Below are positions 43,090 through 52,229 of a DNA stretch of 64,000 nucleotides, one piece after another. The DNA is from JBFHIZ01 sp041596215 (GTDB lineage Bacteria; Bacillota; Clostridia; Lachnospirales; Lachnospiraceae), in NCBI GenBank assembly GCA_041596215.1, contig JBFHIZ010000003.1:67645-131644 (forward strand). Direction: 5' to 3'. Within the stretch, counting starts at the first letter, position 1; the number at the start of each line of letters is the position of its first letter. A model generated the notes under the pieces. That model saw only the letters and a list, made by a program, of their open reading frames with translations, ran no database searches and had not been told where the DNA came from. Position numbers and translations under genes: made by a program.

Positions 43090-43665
43090 ATGGAGCTTTT
43101 AAAGCAAAGAATTTTAGAAGAAGGTAGAACGGTTGGAGAAGAAATACTAAAAGTGGATTCGTTTTTAAATCATCAGATTGATGCAAAATTATTTCGTGAG
43201 ATGGGATATGAATTCCGGAAACGTTTTCCGAGTAAAAAAATAACAAAGCTATTAACAATTGAAGCATCAGGAATTGCAATTGCCACGGTTGCGGCATTAG
43301 AATTTGAGGTGCCAGTTGTTTTTGCAAAAAAAACACAATCAAGAAATCTTGATAAAAGCATATATTCTAGCAAAGTGCACTCGTTTACGAGGAATATAAC
43401 CTATGATGTTATGGTATCAAAGCGATACCTATCAAAAGAGGATCATGTTTTAATATTAGATGATTTTCTTGCAAATGGGAAAGCGGTAGAGGGATTGTTA
43501 GATATTGTAGAACAAGCGGGAGCTACCGTAGAAGGCATTGGAATTGTAATTGAAAAGGGATTTCAAGAAGGTGGAGAAAAATTACGCGCAAAAGGATATC
43601 GTGTAGAATCGCTCGCAATAATTGACCGTTTTGTTGATGGTAAAATTCGTTTTATGAATGTATAA
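43090..43665 (+). CDS. xpt: Xanthine phosphoribosyltransferase
   Basis: A 191-residue type I phosphoribosyltransferase of Xpt length. VDSFLNHQIDAKL at the N terminus, FAKKTQSRNL, and the PRPP loop LILDDFLANGKA (121-132) are diagnostic for Xpt. It converts xanthine (and often guanine) plus PRPP to the nucleotide. Its place behind a BMP-type importer suggests salvage of an imported purine or of the base released from an imported nucleoside. Confidence 0.93.
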   Translation: MELLKQRILEEGRTVGEEILKVDSFLNHQIDAKLFREMGYEFRKRFPSKKITKLLTIEASGIAIATVAALEFEVPVVFAKKTQSRNLDKSIYSSKVHSFTRNITYDVMVSKRYLSKEDHVLILDDFLANGKAVEGLLDIVEQAGATVEGIGIVIEKGFQEGGEKLRAKGYRVESLAIIDRFVDGKIRFMNV

Positions 43666-43714
43666 AAATATAATAAGAAAATAAAGTCATGAAAAGATGA
43701 TACAGTAAATAATA

Positions 43715-43755
43715 AAGTTTGATTTCACTTAAAAAAGTGGAGTTAAACTTTTTTT
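43715..43755 (+). terminator. Rho-independent terminator after xpt
   Basis: AAGTTT at 43715-43720 with AAACTT at 43745-43750, and TTCACTT with AAGTGGA inside, form an interrupted hairpin followed by T5. Confidence 0.75.
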
Positions 43756-43768
43756 ATTGAAAAAATAC

Positions 43769-43797
43769 TTGACACAAGAAAAAAGGATAGATATACT
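43769..43797 (+). promoter_or_regulatory. Promoter of the zinc-sensor/ATPase operon
   Basis: TTGACA at 43769-43774 and TATACT at 43792-43797 are exactly 17 bases apart, a near-consensus promoter. Confidence 0.85.
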
Positions 43798-43799
43798 AA

Positions 43800-43835
43800 T
43801 CATATGAACGAGTGAACATATGAACAAATGTTAAA
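43800..43835. promoter_or_regulatory. CzrA/SmtB-type operator region
   Basis: Directly after the -10 box there are two CATATGAAC repeats and TGAACATATGAACAAATGTT, resembling the ATATGAACAAAT-type elements bound by ArsR/SmtB metal sensors. The downstream sensor is the expected repressor. Confidence 0.65.
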
Positions 43836-43852
43836 GGGAGGAAGAAATAATC

Positions 43853-44212
43853 ATGGAAAAGAATTGTTGTGTAAATATAGAAAATGTCAAAAAGGTAAGA
43901 AATGAATTAACTGAAGATTTGGCAATTGTTGATATGGCAGAAATATTCAAATTGTTAGGCGATCCTTCCAGATTGAAAATCGTTATGGCACTTAGAATTA
44001 AGGAATTGTGTGTGGGAGATCTATCGGCTTTAATGGAAATTTCGCAATCTGGAGTGTCTCATCAATTAAGTTTGTTAAAGAAAAACAGAATTGTTCAAAG
44101 TAGAAGAGAAGGGAAAATGATCTATTATGCGTTAGATGATGAACATATCGATCAAGTTCTTGATGTATGTTACGTGCATGTAAAACACAAAAATAGTTCT
44201 TTTGATTTATAA
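43853..44212 (+). CDS. ArsR/SmtB-family zinc sensor (CzrA-type alpha-5 site)
   Basis: A 119-residue winged-helix metal sensor. The wHTH is IFKLLGDPSRLKIVMALR with recognition helix SQSGVSHQLSLLKKN. The C-terminal helix contains Asp96, His98, His109 and His112, spaced D-x-H-x10-H-x2-H exactly as in the alpha-5 zinc/cobalt site of CzrA and SmtB. A Cys pair at residues 5-6 and ELCVGD (one Cys, where CadC has two) may be remnants of a thiol site. It probably represses its own operon until zinc or cobalt is in excess. Confidence 0.9.
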   Translation: MEKNCCVNIENVKKVRNELTEDLAIVDMAEIFKLLGDPSRLKIVMALRIKELCVGDLSALMEISQSGVSHQLSLLKKNRIVQSRREGKMIYYALDDEHIDQVLDVCYVHVKHKNSSFDL

Positions 44213-44232
44213 ATGGAAAGCGAGTTGAAGAA

Positions 44233-46317
44233 ATGATGAATGAAAATATTTCCTATAGTTTTGTATTGGACGGAATGTGTTGTGCGTCATGCGCAACAAA
44301 AATCGAAGAAAATATTAAAAAGAAAAAAGATTTTGAAAAAGTGCGATTTAGTTTTGCAACAAAAAAAGTACAAGTCAAAAGTGGATTATCAAAAGAGGAA
44401 ACGAAAAAAAAAATACAAGAAATAGTAGACAAAATAGAAGAAGGGATTCAGGTTGAGTTTGATGAAAAAAAGGAAAATTTAACACAAAAAAAATCGGAGG
44501 TTATCAAAAAAATATGCTTGAATAATCGATGGATGTTTTTAGGAATGCTTCTAATAGGTGTGGTTTTTTTATTTGAGTTTTCAAAAGAAATCACATTTGC
44601 TAGTTATCTTTTGGGTTATCTTTTGGTAGGAAAAGATGTCATATTTCGTGCATTAAAAAACATAAAAAAGAAACAATTTTTTGACGAATATTTTTTGATG
44701 ACCATTGCAACATTAGGCGCTATTTTCATTGGTGAAATTATGGAAGCGGTCATGGTGATGTTCTTTTATAAAATTGGAGAAATATTTCAAGATTATGCAG
44801 TAGATCATAGTAGAAATAGTATTCAGGAGTTACTAAGTATAAAAGCGGATCATGCGAATATCGTAGAGAATGGAATTGTAAAAATAGTTTCTCCTGAATC
44901 TTTGCATATCGGGGATGTGATTATAGTAAAAGCGGGAGAAAAAATACCGGTAGATGGAATTATATTAGAAGGACATTCCTATCTTGATTTATCTGCATTG
45001 ACAGGAGAAAGTTTACCAAAAGAGAAGAAAACGGGAGATGAAGTATTATCCGGGATGTTAAATATTGACCGCATTCTTCATGTGAAAGTTTTGAAAACAT
45101 ATGAAAATTCTACGGTAGCAAAAATACTTGAATTAGTAGAAAATGCAACGAGCAAAAAAGCAAAAACGGAGCAGTTTATTACAAGATTTGCAAAAATATA
45201 TACACCAATTGTAGTTGTTTCTGCAGTGTTACTTGCTATCGTTCCACCAATGATTGGGGTGGGAAGTTTTCGAGAATGGATATCGAGAGCATTGATTTTT
45301 CTTGTAATCAGTTGCCCGTGTGCACTTGTATTAAGCGTACCATTGAGTTATTTTGCAGGGTTAGGAAAAGCAAGCCGAAAAGGGATATTAATAAAGGGAG
45401 GAAATTATTTAGAAGAATTAAATAAAATAAATACGTTTGTATTCGACAAGACTGGCACTTTAACAAAAGGAAATTTCCGTGTAAAAGAGGTGATTGGTGA
45501 AGATACGTTGAGATTAGCAGCTGCAGTGGAACAATTTTCGACGCATCCAATTGCTAAGTCAATACAAAAAGCATATGGAAAAGAAACCGTTCAATTAGAA
45601 ATAACGGATTTAGAAGAAATTTTTGGGGAAGGAATGCGCGGAAATTATTTAGAGAAACAACTACTTGTAGGAAATGAAAGATTATTACGTCATTATGAGA
45701 TTCCAGTGGAGCGTTCTGAACATATAGGAACATCAATTCATGTGGCTTTGGGAGGAAACTACGTAGGGGTGATATATATTGAAGATGAATTGAAAGCAGG
45801 AGTAAAAAAATTAATTACTTCATTAAAAGAAAATGGTTCAAATAAAACGATTATGCTCACCGGAGACCAGGATAATATTGCATTAAAAGTAGCACAGGAA
45901 ATAGGAATAGATCATTATTATAGTCAATTAATGCCTCAAGATAAACTTACACAGGTAGAGAAACAGATACAAAATGGAAATAAGGTATTATTTGTAGGGG
46001 ATGGAATGAATGATGCACCTGTGCTTATGCGCTCAAACATAGGAGTTGCAATGGGAGCATTAGGGTCGGATGCGGCAATAGAAGCAGCAGATATAGTGCT
46101 AATGACTGATGACCCAACAAAGATTTTAGAAGCAATAAAGATTGCAAAAACAACAAAAAAAATTGTAATGGAAAATATTATATTTGCATTGGGAATAAAG
46201 GTGTTCTTTTTAAGTATGGGTGCATTTGGAATAGCAACAATGTATGAAGCAATTTTTGCAGACGTTGGTGTTACAGTATTAGCGGTATTAAATGCAATGA
46301 GAATATTAAAAAAATAA
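44233..46317 (+). CDS. P1B-type heavy-metal ATPase (Zn/Cd/Co/Pb type)
   Basis: A 694-residue metal-exporting ATPase. An N-terminal metal-binding domain carries GMCCASC (residues 14-20); the transmembrane metal site is CPC (361-363) in LVISCPCALVLSVPLS; phosphorylation Asp405 lies in DKTGTLT, and GDGMNDAPVL is the hinge motif. The CPC context with no copper-type sequences, and the adjacent zinc sensor, support the P1B-2 (CadA/ZntA) class. It is co-transcribed with the sensor gene. Confidence 0.92.
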   Translation: MMNENISYSFVLDGMCCASCATKIEENIKKKKDFEKVRFSFATKKVQVKSGLSKEETKKKIQEIVDKIEEGIQVEFDEKKENLTQKKSEVIKKICLNNRWMFLGMLLIGVVFLFEFSKEITFASYLLGYLLVGKDVIFRALKNIKKKQFFDEYFLMTIATLGAIFIGEIMEAVMVMFFYKIGEIFQDYAVDHSRNSIQELLSIKADHANIVENGIVKIVSPESLHIGDVIIVKAGEKIPVDGIILEGHSYLDLSALTGESLPKEKKTGDEVLSGMLNIDRILHVKVLKTYENSTVAKILELVENATSKKAKTEQFITRFAKIYTPIVVVSAVLLAIVPPMIGVGSFREWISRALIFLVISCPCALVLSVPLSYFAGLGKASRKGILIKGGNYLEELNKINTFVFDKTGTLTKGNFRVKEVIGEDTLRLAAAVEQFSTHPIAKSIQKAYGKETVQLEITDLEEIFGEGMRGNYLEKQLLVGNERLLRHYEIPVERSEHIGTSIHVALGGNYVGVIYIEDELKAGVKKLITSLKENGSNKTIMLTGDQDNIALKVAQEIGIDHYYSQLMPQDKLTQVEKQIQNGNKVLFVGDGMNDAPVLMRSNIGVAMGALGSDAAIEAADIVLMTDDPTKILEAIKIAKTTKKIVMENIIFALGIKVFFLSMGAFGIATMYEAIFADVGVTVLAVLNAMRILKK

Positions 46318-46365
46318 ATTCGTAAAAGCAAAAATATTCTGATACAATGGAAGAAACAAAAAATC

Positions 46366-46398
46366 ATTCAATACCTATTGACTTAGTAGGAATTGAAT
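46366..46398. promoter_or_regulatory. IscR-type operator before the Rrf2 gene
   Basis: ATTCAATACCTA at 46366-46377 and TAGGAATTGAAT at 46387-46398 are inverted repeats with one mismatch. The CCTA-N9-TAGG core recurs at 46938-46954, before nifS, with the same spacing. Confidence 0.65.
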
Positions 46399-46464
46399 GA
46401 TAAAATTACCATGTAAGAGAAAATAAGACCCTAAAAGATATAGAATCTGAAATGAGGTAAAGTC

Positions 46465-46887
46465 ATGTTAATATCTACAAAAGGAAGATATGCTTTGCGA
46501 GTGATGATTGAACTAATGGAAGCAGAAGATGGGGAATATGTATCACTTAAAAAGATTTCAGAGAATCAGAAGATATCTTTGAAATATCTTGAAATCATTG
46601 TATCGTTATTACAAAAAGATAAACTGTTGGACAGTATGCGAGGCAAAAATGGAGGATATCGTTTGAATAAAATTCCTCAAAATTATACGATTGGAGAAAT
46701 TTTGAGAACGACGGATGAAGGATTGGTACCAGTTGATTGTGATTGCATTAATGGTTCGGAGAAAGAATGTGAAAGAGAAAGATACTGTCTTACACAAAAG
46801 CTTTGGAAGGGATTAGGACAATCGGTGAACAACTATTTAGATCATATTACCTTGTATGATTTGAAAACAGGAAATATAGATATATAA
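46465..46887 (+). CDS. iscR: Rrf2/IscR-family regulator
   Basis: A 140-residue Rrf2 wHTH protein: KGRYALRVMIELM, ISLKYLEIIVSLLQKDKLL and RGKNGGYRL form the DNA-binding fold. Cys92, Cys94, Cys102 and Cys108 lie in the loop that binds a [2Fe-2S] cluster in IscR. The nifS and nifU genes follow, and the same operator core occurs before itself and before nifS, so it probably controls cluster biosynthesis. The name iscR is by function and context. Confidence 0.88.
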   Translation: MLISTKGRYALRVMIELMEAEDGEYVSLKKISENQKISLKYLEIIVSLLQKDKLLDSMRGKNGGYRLNKIPQNYTIGEILRTTDEGLVPVDCDCINGSEKECERERYCLTQKLWKGLGQSVNNYLDHITLYDLKTGNIDI

Positions 46888-46934
46888 TGACTATCATTTA
46901 TCGCATTAAAACATGCGATAAAAAAATAATTGGA

Positions 46935-46957
46935 ATACCTACTAAAAAGGTAGGAAT
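46935..46957. promoter_or_regulatory. Second IscR-type operator, before nifS
   Basis: ATACCTACTAAAAAGGTAGG (46935-46954) contains CCTA-N9-TAGG with the same spacing as the site at 46374-46390. It lies between the regulator stop and the nifS ribosome binding site. Confidence 0.6.
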
Positions 46958-46969
46958 GGAGGGAACAAA

Positions 46970-48157
46970 ATGAGAATTTATGCAGATAATGCGGCTACGA
47001 CTGAAATGGATAGCAGAGTTATCGATGAAATGGTATTTTATATGAAAAATGTATATGGAAATCCTTCTAGTTTATATACCATTGGTCAACGATCTAAGGA
47101 ACTGCTTGAGACGGCTAGAGAAAGAATTGCACAGCATTTAGGTAGCAATCCTTCGGAGGTGTATTTTACATCAGGCGGAAGTGAGGCGGATAATCAAGCA
47201 TTATTAACGGCAGCTGCAATTGGTGAAAAATCAGGGAAAAAACATATTGTGTCAACAGCATTTGAACATCACGCAATTTTACACACATTAGAAAAATTGC
47301 GGAAAAGAGGATTTGAGATTACTTATCTTCCGGTATATGAGAATGGCATTATACGAATCGAGGATTTAAAGAAAGCGATAAGAGAGGACACCGTTCTTGT
47401 AACGATTATGTATGTAAATAATGAAATTGGAACAATTCAACCAATTGCAGAAATTGGTAAACTATGCAGAGAAAAAGAAGTATTGTTTCATACGGATGCG
47501 GTACAAGCAGTCGCGCATATGAAAGTTCATATGCAGGACAGTAATATTGACATGCTTTCTATCTCTGCACATAAATTTCATGGGCCCAAAGGAGTAGGTG
47601 CTCTTTTGGTTCGAAAAGGAATTCGTGTGGAAAGTCTAATTGAAGGTGGTGCACAGGAAAAAGGAAAACGTGCAGGGACCGAGAATGTTCCGGCAATTAT
47701 GGGAATGGCCTTGGCTTTGGATATTGCACTTCAAGAGTTTGAAGAGAAAGAAAAACACATAAAAGAGCTTCGAGATCGCTTAGAAGAAAAATTATCTAAA
47801 ATTCCACATTCGAAAATAAATGGAGATTTAAAGAAAAGAGTTGCAGGAACATTGAATGTGTGCTTTGAGGGAATTGAAGGAGAGTCTTTGTTATTATTAT
47901 TGAATGACAAAGGAATTGCAGTATCTTCTGGTTCGGCTTGTACTTCGGGATCTCTTGATCCAAGCCATGTTCTCTTAGCGTTAGGACTGCCACATGAAGT
48001 TGCACATGGTTCTTTAAGAATTTCATTAAGTCCAAGCAATACCATGGAAGAAATGGATTATATTGCAGATTCTGTAAACGAGGTTGTTACCTATTTAAGA
48101 AAAATGTCTCCTGTATGGAGAGATTTAAAAGAAGGGAAGAAAAATTATGTTATATAG
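46970..48157 (+). CDS. nifS: Cysteine desulfurase NifS
   Basis: A 395-residue PLP-dependent desulfurase of the NifS/IscS group. The Schiff-base lysine is Lys202 in SISAHKFHGPKG and the persulfide cysteine Cys324 in SSGSACTSGS. It supplies sulfur for Fe-S clusters. The next gene, nifU, starts ten bases inside its 3' end, so translation is coupled. Regulation by the upstream IscR-type protein is likely. Confidence 0.95.
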   Translation: MRIYADNAATTEMDSRVIDEMVFYMKNVYGNPSSLYTIGQRSKELLETARERIAQHLGSNPSEVYFTSGGSEADNQALLTAAAIGEKSGKKHIVSTAFEHHAILHTLEKLRKRGFEITYLPVYENGIIRIEDLKKAIREDTVLVTIMYVNNEIGTIQPIAEIGKLCREKEVLFHTDAVQAVAHMKVHMQDSNIDMLSISAHKFHGPKGVGALLVRKGIRVESLIEGGAQEKGKRAGTENVPAIMGMALALDIALQEFEEKEKHIKELRDRLEEKLSKIPHSKINGDLKKRVAGTLNVCFEGIEGESLLLLLNDKGIAVSSGSACTSGSLDPSHVLLALGLPHEVAHGSLRISLSPSNTMEEMDYIADSVNEVVTYLRKMSPVWRDLKEGKKNYVI

Positions 48158-48536
48158 TGAAAAAGTAATGGATCATTTTAGAAACCCAAGAAATATGGGA
48201 GAATTGAAGGATGCGAATGGAATTGGTGAAGTGGGAAATGCAAAATGTGGAGATATTATGCGTATGTACCTAAAAATAAAAGATGATGTAGTAGAAGATG
48301 TTAAATTTGAAACATTTGGATGTGGTTCTGCAGTAGCAACAAGTTCCATTGCAACAGAAATGATAAAAGGAAAAAGTATTGCAGAAGCATTGAAATTAAC
48401 GAATAAAGCGGTTGTAGAGCAATTAGATGGATTACCTGAAAATAAAATTCATTGTTCGGTGCTTGCGGAGCAAGCGGTAAAAGCAGCTATTGAAAATTAT
48501 CAGGAAAATCAAAAATTAAAAGTAGATGAAAAATAA
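48147..48536 (+). CDS. nifU: NifU/IscU-type Fe-S scaffold
   Basis: A 129-residue scaffold with the three ligand cysteines Cys34 (NAKCGD), Cys59 (FGCGSA) and Cys103 (IHCSVLAEQAV) and Asp36. It assembles [2Fe-2S] or [4Fe-4S] clusters on sulfur delivered by NifS. Only the IscU-like N-terminal domain is present, as is usual in clostridial NifSU pairs. A terminator follows. Confidence 0.95.
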   Translation: MLYSEKVMDHFRNPRNMGELKDANGIGEVGNAKCGDIMRMYLKIKDDVVEDVKFETFGCGSAVATSSIATEMIKGKSIAEALKLTNKAVVEQLDGLPENKIHCSVLAEQAVKAAIENYQENQKLKVDEK

Positions 48537-48541
48537 GACCG

Positions 48542-48574
48542 TCCTCAGTATGACAATGCTGAGGATTTTTTTTT
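48542..48574 (+). terminator. Rho-independent terminator after nifU
   Basis: TCCTCAG at 48542-48548 pairs with CTGAGGA at 48559-48565, followed by T8. Confidence 0.85.
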
Positions 48575-48660
48575 GAAAAAATAAGCAGTTGATAATCAAA
48601 TGGGAATGCGATAGTATAAAAGAAAAGCAATGTTTGGTTAGAAAGTAGCGAGGTTAAAAA

Positions 48661-49740
48661 ATGAGTAAAGTAAGTATTGTAGAATGTAAAACTTATGAAT
48701 ATGAAGAAGTGAAAAATGCAATAAAACTTGCAGTAGAACATTCCGATTTTCCGGATGTGCAAGGGAAAAAGGTGTTGCTTAAGCCTAATATTTTATCAGA
48801 TTCATCTCCTGAAAAAAGTATTACCACGAATCCTGCGATCGTAAGAGCCGCGATTCAATTAGTAAAAGAAAAAGGAGCGGCAAAGATCTATGTAGGAGAT
48901 TCCCCGGGATTGCAAAGTGGTGCTTTCAAACCCAAAAAATGTGGAATCCAACAAATATGTGAAGAGGAAGGAGTGGAATGGGTTGACTTTACAATAAAAC
49001 CTATTGTTAAAATGCTTCCATTAGTTGAACATAACGTAAAAATAGCAAGTATTATTGATAAAGTGGATTTAAGTATTAGCCTTTCAAAATTTAAAACACA
49101 TGAATTTATGTATGCAACAGGGTCTGTAAAGAATATGTTTGGATTGATGCCAAGCACCAAAAAAAGTGCACAACATCTTCGACATCCGTCTAGAGGGTCT
49201 TTTGCAAAAATGATTTGTGGATTGATGACTCATGCAAAAGTTGGCTATACAATTATGGATGCAGTAATCGGAATGGAAGGCGCAGGACCAGCAAATGGAA
49301 CACCTAGGAGAGTCGGTAAAATTATTGCGGGAGATAATCCATTTGCAGTAGATATCGCACAAGCGACAATTATGGGATATGATCCAATGAAAATGCCGAT
49401 TCTTCAATGTGCATTTGAAAATAAAATGGCAAATTTAAACACCGTTGAAGATGTGACATATTCACTTATTCATGCAAAAACAATAATAATAACCGACTAT
49501 AATCGAATTGGAGATAATACTGCACAAAATATTTCTGGTGAAGAAAAAGAGTATTTAAATCGACCAGCTCCTGAGTTTCAAGAAAAAAAATGTATTCAAT
49601 GTAAAAAATGTATTCATATATGTCCGGCGAAAGCATTAACATTAGAAGGAAAAAAGGTTTTAATTAATGAAGCTTTATGTATTCGGTGTTATTGTTGTCA
49701 TGAAGTTTGCCCAGTTAATGCAATTTCAATTAGTCATTAA
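48661..49740 (+). CDS. DUF362 domain protein with C-terminal ferredoxin domain
   Basis: A 359-residue protein. The N-terminal ~290 residues match the DUF362 family (VLLKPNILSDSSPEKSITTNP, GDSPGLQSG, ISLSKFKTHEFMYATG, AVIGMEGAGPANG). The C terminus has two [4Fe-4S] motifs, CIQCKKCIHICP and CIRCYCCHEVCP. DUF362-ferredoxin proteins are of uncertain function but are frequent in anaerobes. The gene is monocistronic, 120 bases after the nifU terminator; the Fe-S content fits, but does not prove, a link. Confidence 0.88.
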   Translation: MSKVSIVECKTYEYEEVKNAIKLAVEHSDFPDVQGKKVLLKPNILSDSSPEKSITTNPAIVRAAIQLVKEKGAAKIYVGDSPGLQSGAFKPKKCGIQQICEEEGVEWVDFTIKPIVKMLPLVEHNVKIASIIDKVDLSISLSKFKTHEFMYATGSVKNMFGLMPSTKKSAQHLRHPSRGSFAKMICGLMTHAKVGYTIMDAVIGMEGAGPANGTPRRVGKIIAGDNPFAVDIAQATIMGYDPMKMPILQCAFENKMANLNTVEDVTYSLIHAKTIIITDYNRIGDNTAQNISGEEKEYLNRPAPEFQEKKCIQCKKCIHICPAKALTLEGKKVLINEALCIRCYCCHEVCPVNAISISH

Positions 49741-49863
49741 CATAAGATGGAAATTATTGATTAAATTGAAACGAAAACATAGTGTGATGCACTGAAAAAA
49801 TTAAATTGTTTTATAATATAAGGTTACTATTTTGCAAAACCTGAAAAACGGTAAGGAGAAATT

Positions 49864-51012
49864 ATGATTATTTTAGAAAAACCATATGTATCGGATGTGC
49901 TATTAGAAACTGCCCAGACGTTGCAAGTTCCAGTATTACTAAATAAAATTGCAAAACAGTATCAGGGGAGGTATTCTCTGAATTGCGTAAGTGCGGAAAC
50001 ATTTAAAAAAAGGTATAAGGAAAAAAGCAAACTATATACAAATTCAGAAAATTCATTGGACTTTATTTATAAAGAACTACCAAAGGATAACAAAACGAAG
50101 GCAATTCGTATGTTTAAAAACAAAGCAGAATTTCGTTCAATTATAAAAGATCTTTATCCAGACTTTTATTATAAAACAATGACGTACGAAAACTTATTGA
50201 CTTTTGATATGCAAAGTATTAAATTACCAGTAATTTTGAAACCAAATCAAGGGTTTTTTAGTTTGGGCGTATATACAATTCATATGAAAGAAGATTGGAT
50301 ACGTGCGCTTGAAGAAATTCAAGAGCTGGTAAAGAAAGAAAAGAATCCATTTAATGAAGAGGTGATTAGTCATTCGGAATACATTATTGAAGAATATATT
50401 AACGGGGAAGAATATGCCGTGGATGGATATTATGATGAAAAGGGCAATGTAGTTATTTTGAATATTTTGAAACATATATTTGCTACCCAAAATGATGTTT
50501 CGGATCGATTATATGTTACAAGTCCTAACATTATTAACACCTATTTACAGCCACTAGAAGCTATGTTAAATAAAGTGAATAGGAATTCGAAGATTACGAA
50601 TTTTCCATTTCATTTTGAAGTGAGAATAGATGGAGAAATAATGATTCCGATTGAAATGAATCCGTTAAGATTTGCGGGATGGTGTACTACGGATATCGCT
50701 TATTATTCCTATGGATTGAATACTTATGAATATTTTTTTCGAAATGAAAAACCAAATTGGGAAAAAATATTAAAAGAAAAAGATGTAACGTATGCTATGG
50801 TTATTATGGATAAGAAAAAAAATATCTTACAAGATAAGCGTATGTTTGCGTATGAACGTTTGCAAGAGAAGTATCAAGAAATTTTAAAAATAAGAGAAGT
50901 AGATTATCACACCCACTCCATATATGGATTCTTATTCTTGAAAATTCAAACGAAAAAAGAGGAATGGTTTCAAAAGATATTAGAAGAAGATTTTGATCAA
51001 TTCCTCATTTGA
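49864..51012 (+). CDS. ATP-grasp superfamily protein
   Basis: A 382-residue ATP-grasp ligase-like protein. VILKPNQGFFSLGVY and YIIEEYINGEEYAVDGYY form the ATP-binding region, and IPIEMNPLRFAG supplies the Mg/ATP glutamate. Such enzymes join a carboxylate to an amine or other nucleophile through an acyl phosphate. A GGTAAGGAG site precedes the ATG. It is convergent with the FAD oxidoreductase, with only four bases between stops. The substrate is unknown. Confidence 0.82.
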   Translation: MIILEKPYVSDVLLETAQTLQVPVLLNKIAKQYQGRYSLNCVSAETFKKRYKEKSKLYTNSENSLDFIYKELPKDNKTKAIRMFKNKAEFRSIIKDLYPDFYYKTMTYENLLTFDMQSIKLPVILKPNQGFFSLGVYTIHMKEDWIRALEEIQELVKKEKNPFNEEVISHSEYIIEEYINGEEYAVDGYYDEKGNVVILNILKHIFATQNDVSDRLYVTSPNIINTYLQPLEAMLNKVNRNSKITNFPFHFEVRIDGEIMIPIEMNPLRFAGWCTTDIAYYSYGLNTYEYFFRNEKPNWEKILKEKDVTYAMVIMDKKKNILQDKRMFAYERLQEKYQEILKIREVDYHTHSIYGFLFLKIQTKKEEWFQKILEEDFDQFLI

Positions 51013-51016
51013 ATCG

Positions 51017-52219
51017 TTACGTTAGAATTTTTTTGACAGTTTCACAAATAGAAAGATAAAGATTTCCTAATTCTGGTTTTGAAATTAAAGAACCACCAAT
51101 ATAAATCGATTGGTTTGCATGCCTAACAAGCAATTCTTGATAGAATTGTTCGGTTAGGCTTTCTTTTTGTACATGAGGGAAAATTTCCCATTGCTTTGCG
51201 GTGATAAAATGATTGATTTCAACTCCTGCAGAGGTTAGATCGGAAGCAATGGAATCAATTAGTTTATGGTTTAACATACCATAGGTATAAGAAATCAATA
51301 TTGTTTTGTGGTTTTGCCTAGAAGTATGGAAAAATTGTAATTTTTCGGAATAACCAAGATTTCCATTAAAATAAGTAGTTGCAAGACGCTTATTGTTTAC
51401 TTCAAAGGCACAAGTAAAAAAGGAATTCGTTTCGATGTTCTCAAAAAAATGGGAAATTTGTAAATCTTTCACCATAGTAGGAGACATTTTTGCAGTTATT
51501 AATACTTTGTCAAAAAGTTCAGAAACATAAGCTGTTTCGACAATAACTTGCGTTCCTTTTTGCTCTACATGAATTACTTCTTGATTAAGTCGAATATCAG
51601 AAATTTGTTTGCTTAGAATATGAATTAATTCGGAAGTTCCTTTTTTTGTAAAAAGAAGTTTTTCTCCTTGAATAAAGGTACGCAAAGTTTCTTTATCAAA
51701 CACTTTTAAAGCATAGTATGCTTGTACGTTTTCCATGTTACCAAATCCAAAGGAAGATAAAAGTGGAATGATTACGCGATAAACAGTGGGAAGGGAGTGG
51801 TCGATTAGAAAGCTACTTAAAGGGACTAGTAAATCTTTAGGAATGTATCCATAGTTTACTGACGCATAAAGAGAAGGATACTTTTCTAGAATGTGCTCTA
51901 ATTGACTTAATTCCTCCATTAATAAAGAAATATTCTCTTTAGAAATATATTCGATGCTATGAAAATTTTCATCTAAAAAATTACGATAAACAAGGCGTTC
52001 CGTATATTCAATTTGCAAATCAATTAAAAGTTCTTTTATGGTCTTGGAAAAAAAGACAGAGGTACCCAATTCGGTACTGTCATTTTTGCCTACAAGAGTT
52101 CTACAATGACCACCTAAGTATTCTTCTTTTTCAAATAGGGAAACTTTTATCCCTTCTTTTTCGAGTAAGTATGCAGCAAGTAATCCACTAAAACCTGCAC
52201 CCAATATTGCGATTTTCAT
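51017..52219 (-). CDS. FAD-dependent oxidoreductase (amine oxidase/protoporphyrinogen oxidase-like)
   Basis: A ~400-residue flavoprotein with the dinucleotide motif IAILGAGFSGLLAAYLLEKE at the N terminus and the second GG motif (EYLGGHCRT). Proteins with this start include protoporphyrinogen oxidase, UDP-galactopyranose mutase and phytoene desaturase relatives. ATG at 52219 follows AGGAG on the minus strand; an upstream extension of the ORF overlaps the transposase-like gene and is not credible. It starts eleven bases after that gene's stop. The substrate is unknown. Confidence 0.8.
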   Translation of the reverse strand: MKIAILGAGFSGLLAAYLLEKEGIKVSLFEKEEYLGGHCRTLVGKNDSTELGTSVFFSKTIKELLIDLQIEYTERLVYRNFLDENFHSIEYISKENISLLMEELSQLEHILEKYPSLYASVNYGYIPKDLLVPLSSFLIDHSLPTVYRVIIPLLSSFGFGNMENVQAYYALKVFDKETLRTFIQGEKLLFTKKGTSELIHILSKQISDIRLNQEVIHVEQKGTQVIVETAYVSELFDKVLITAKMSPTMVKDLQISHFFENIETNSFFTCAFEVNNKRLATTYFNGNLGYSEKLQFFHTSRQNHKTILISYTYGMLNHKLIDSIASDLTSAGVEINHFITAKQWEIFPHVQKESLTEQFYQELLVRHANQSIYIGGSLISKPELGNLYLSICETVKKILT

Positions 52220-52229
52220 ATGACACTCC

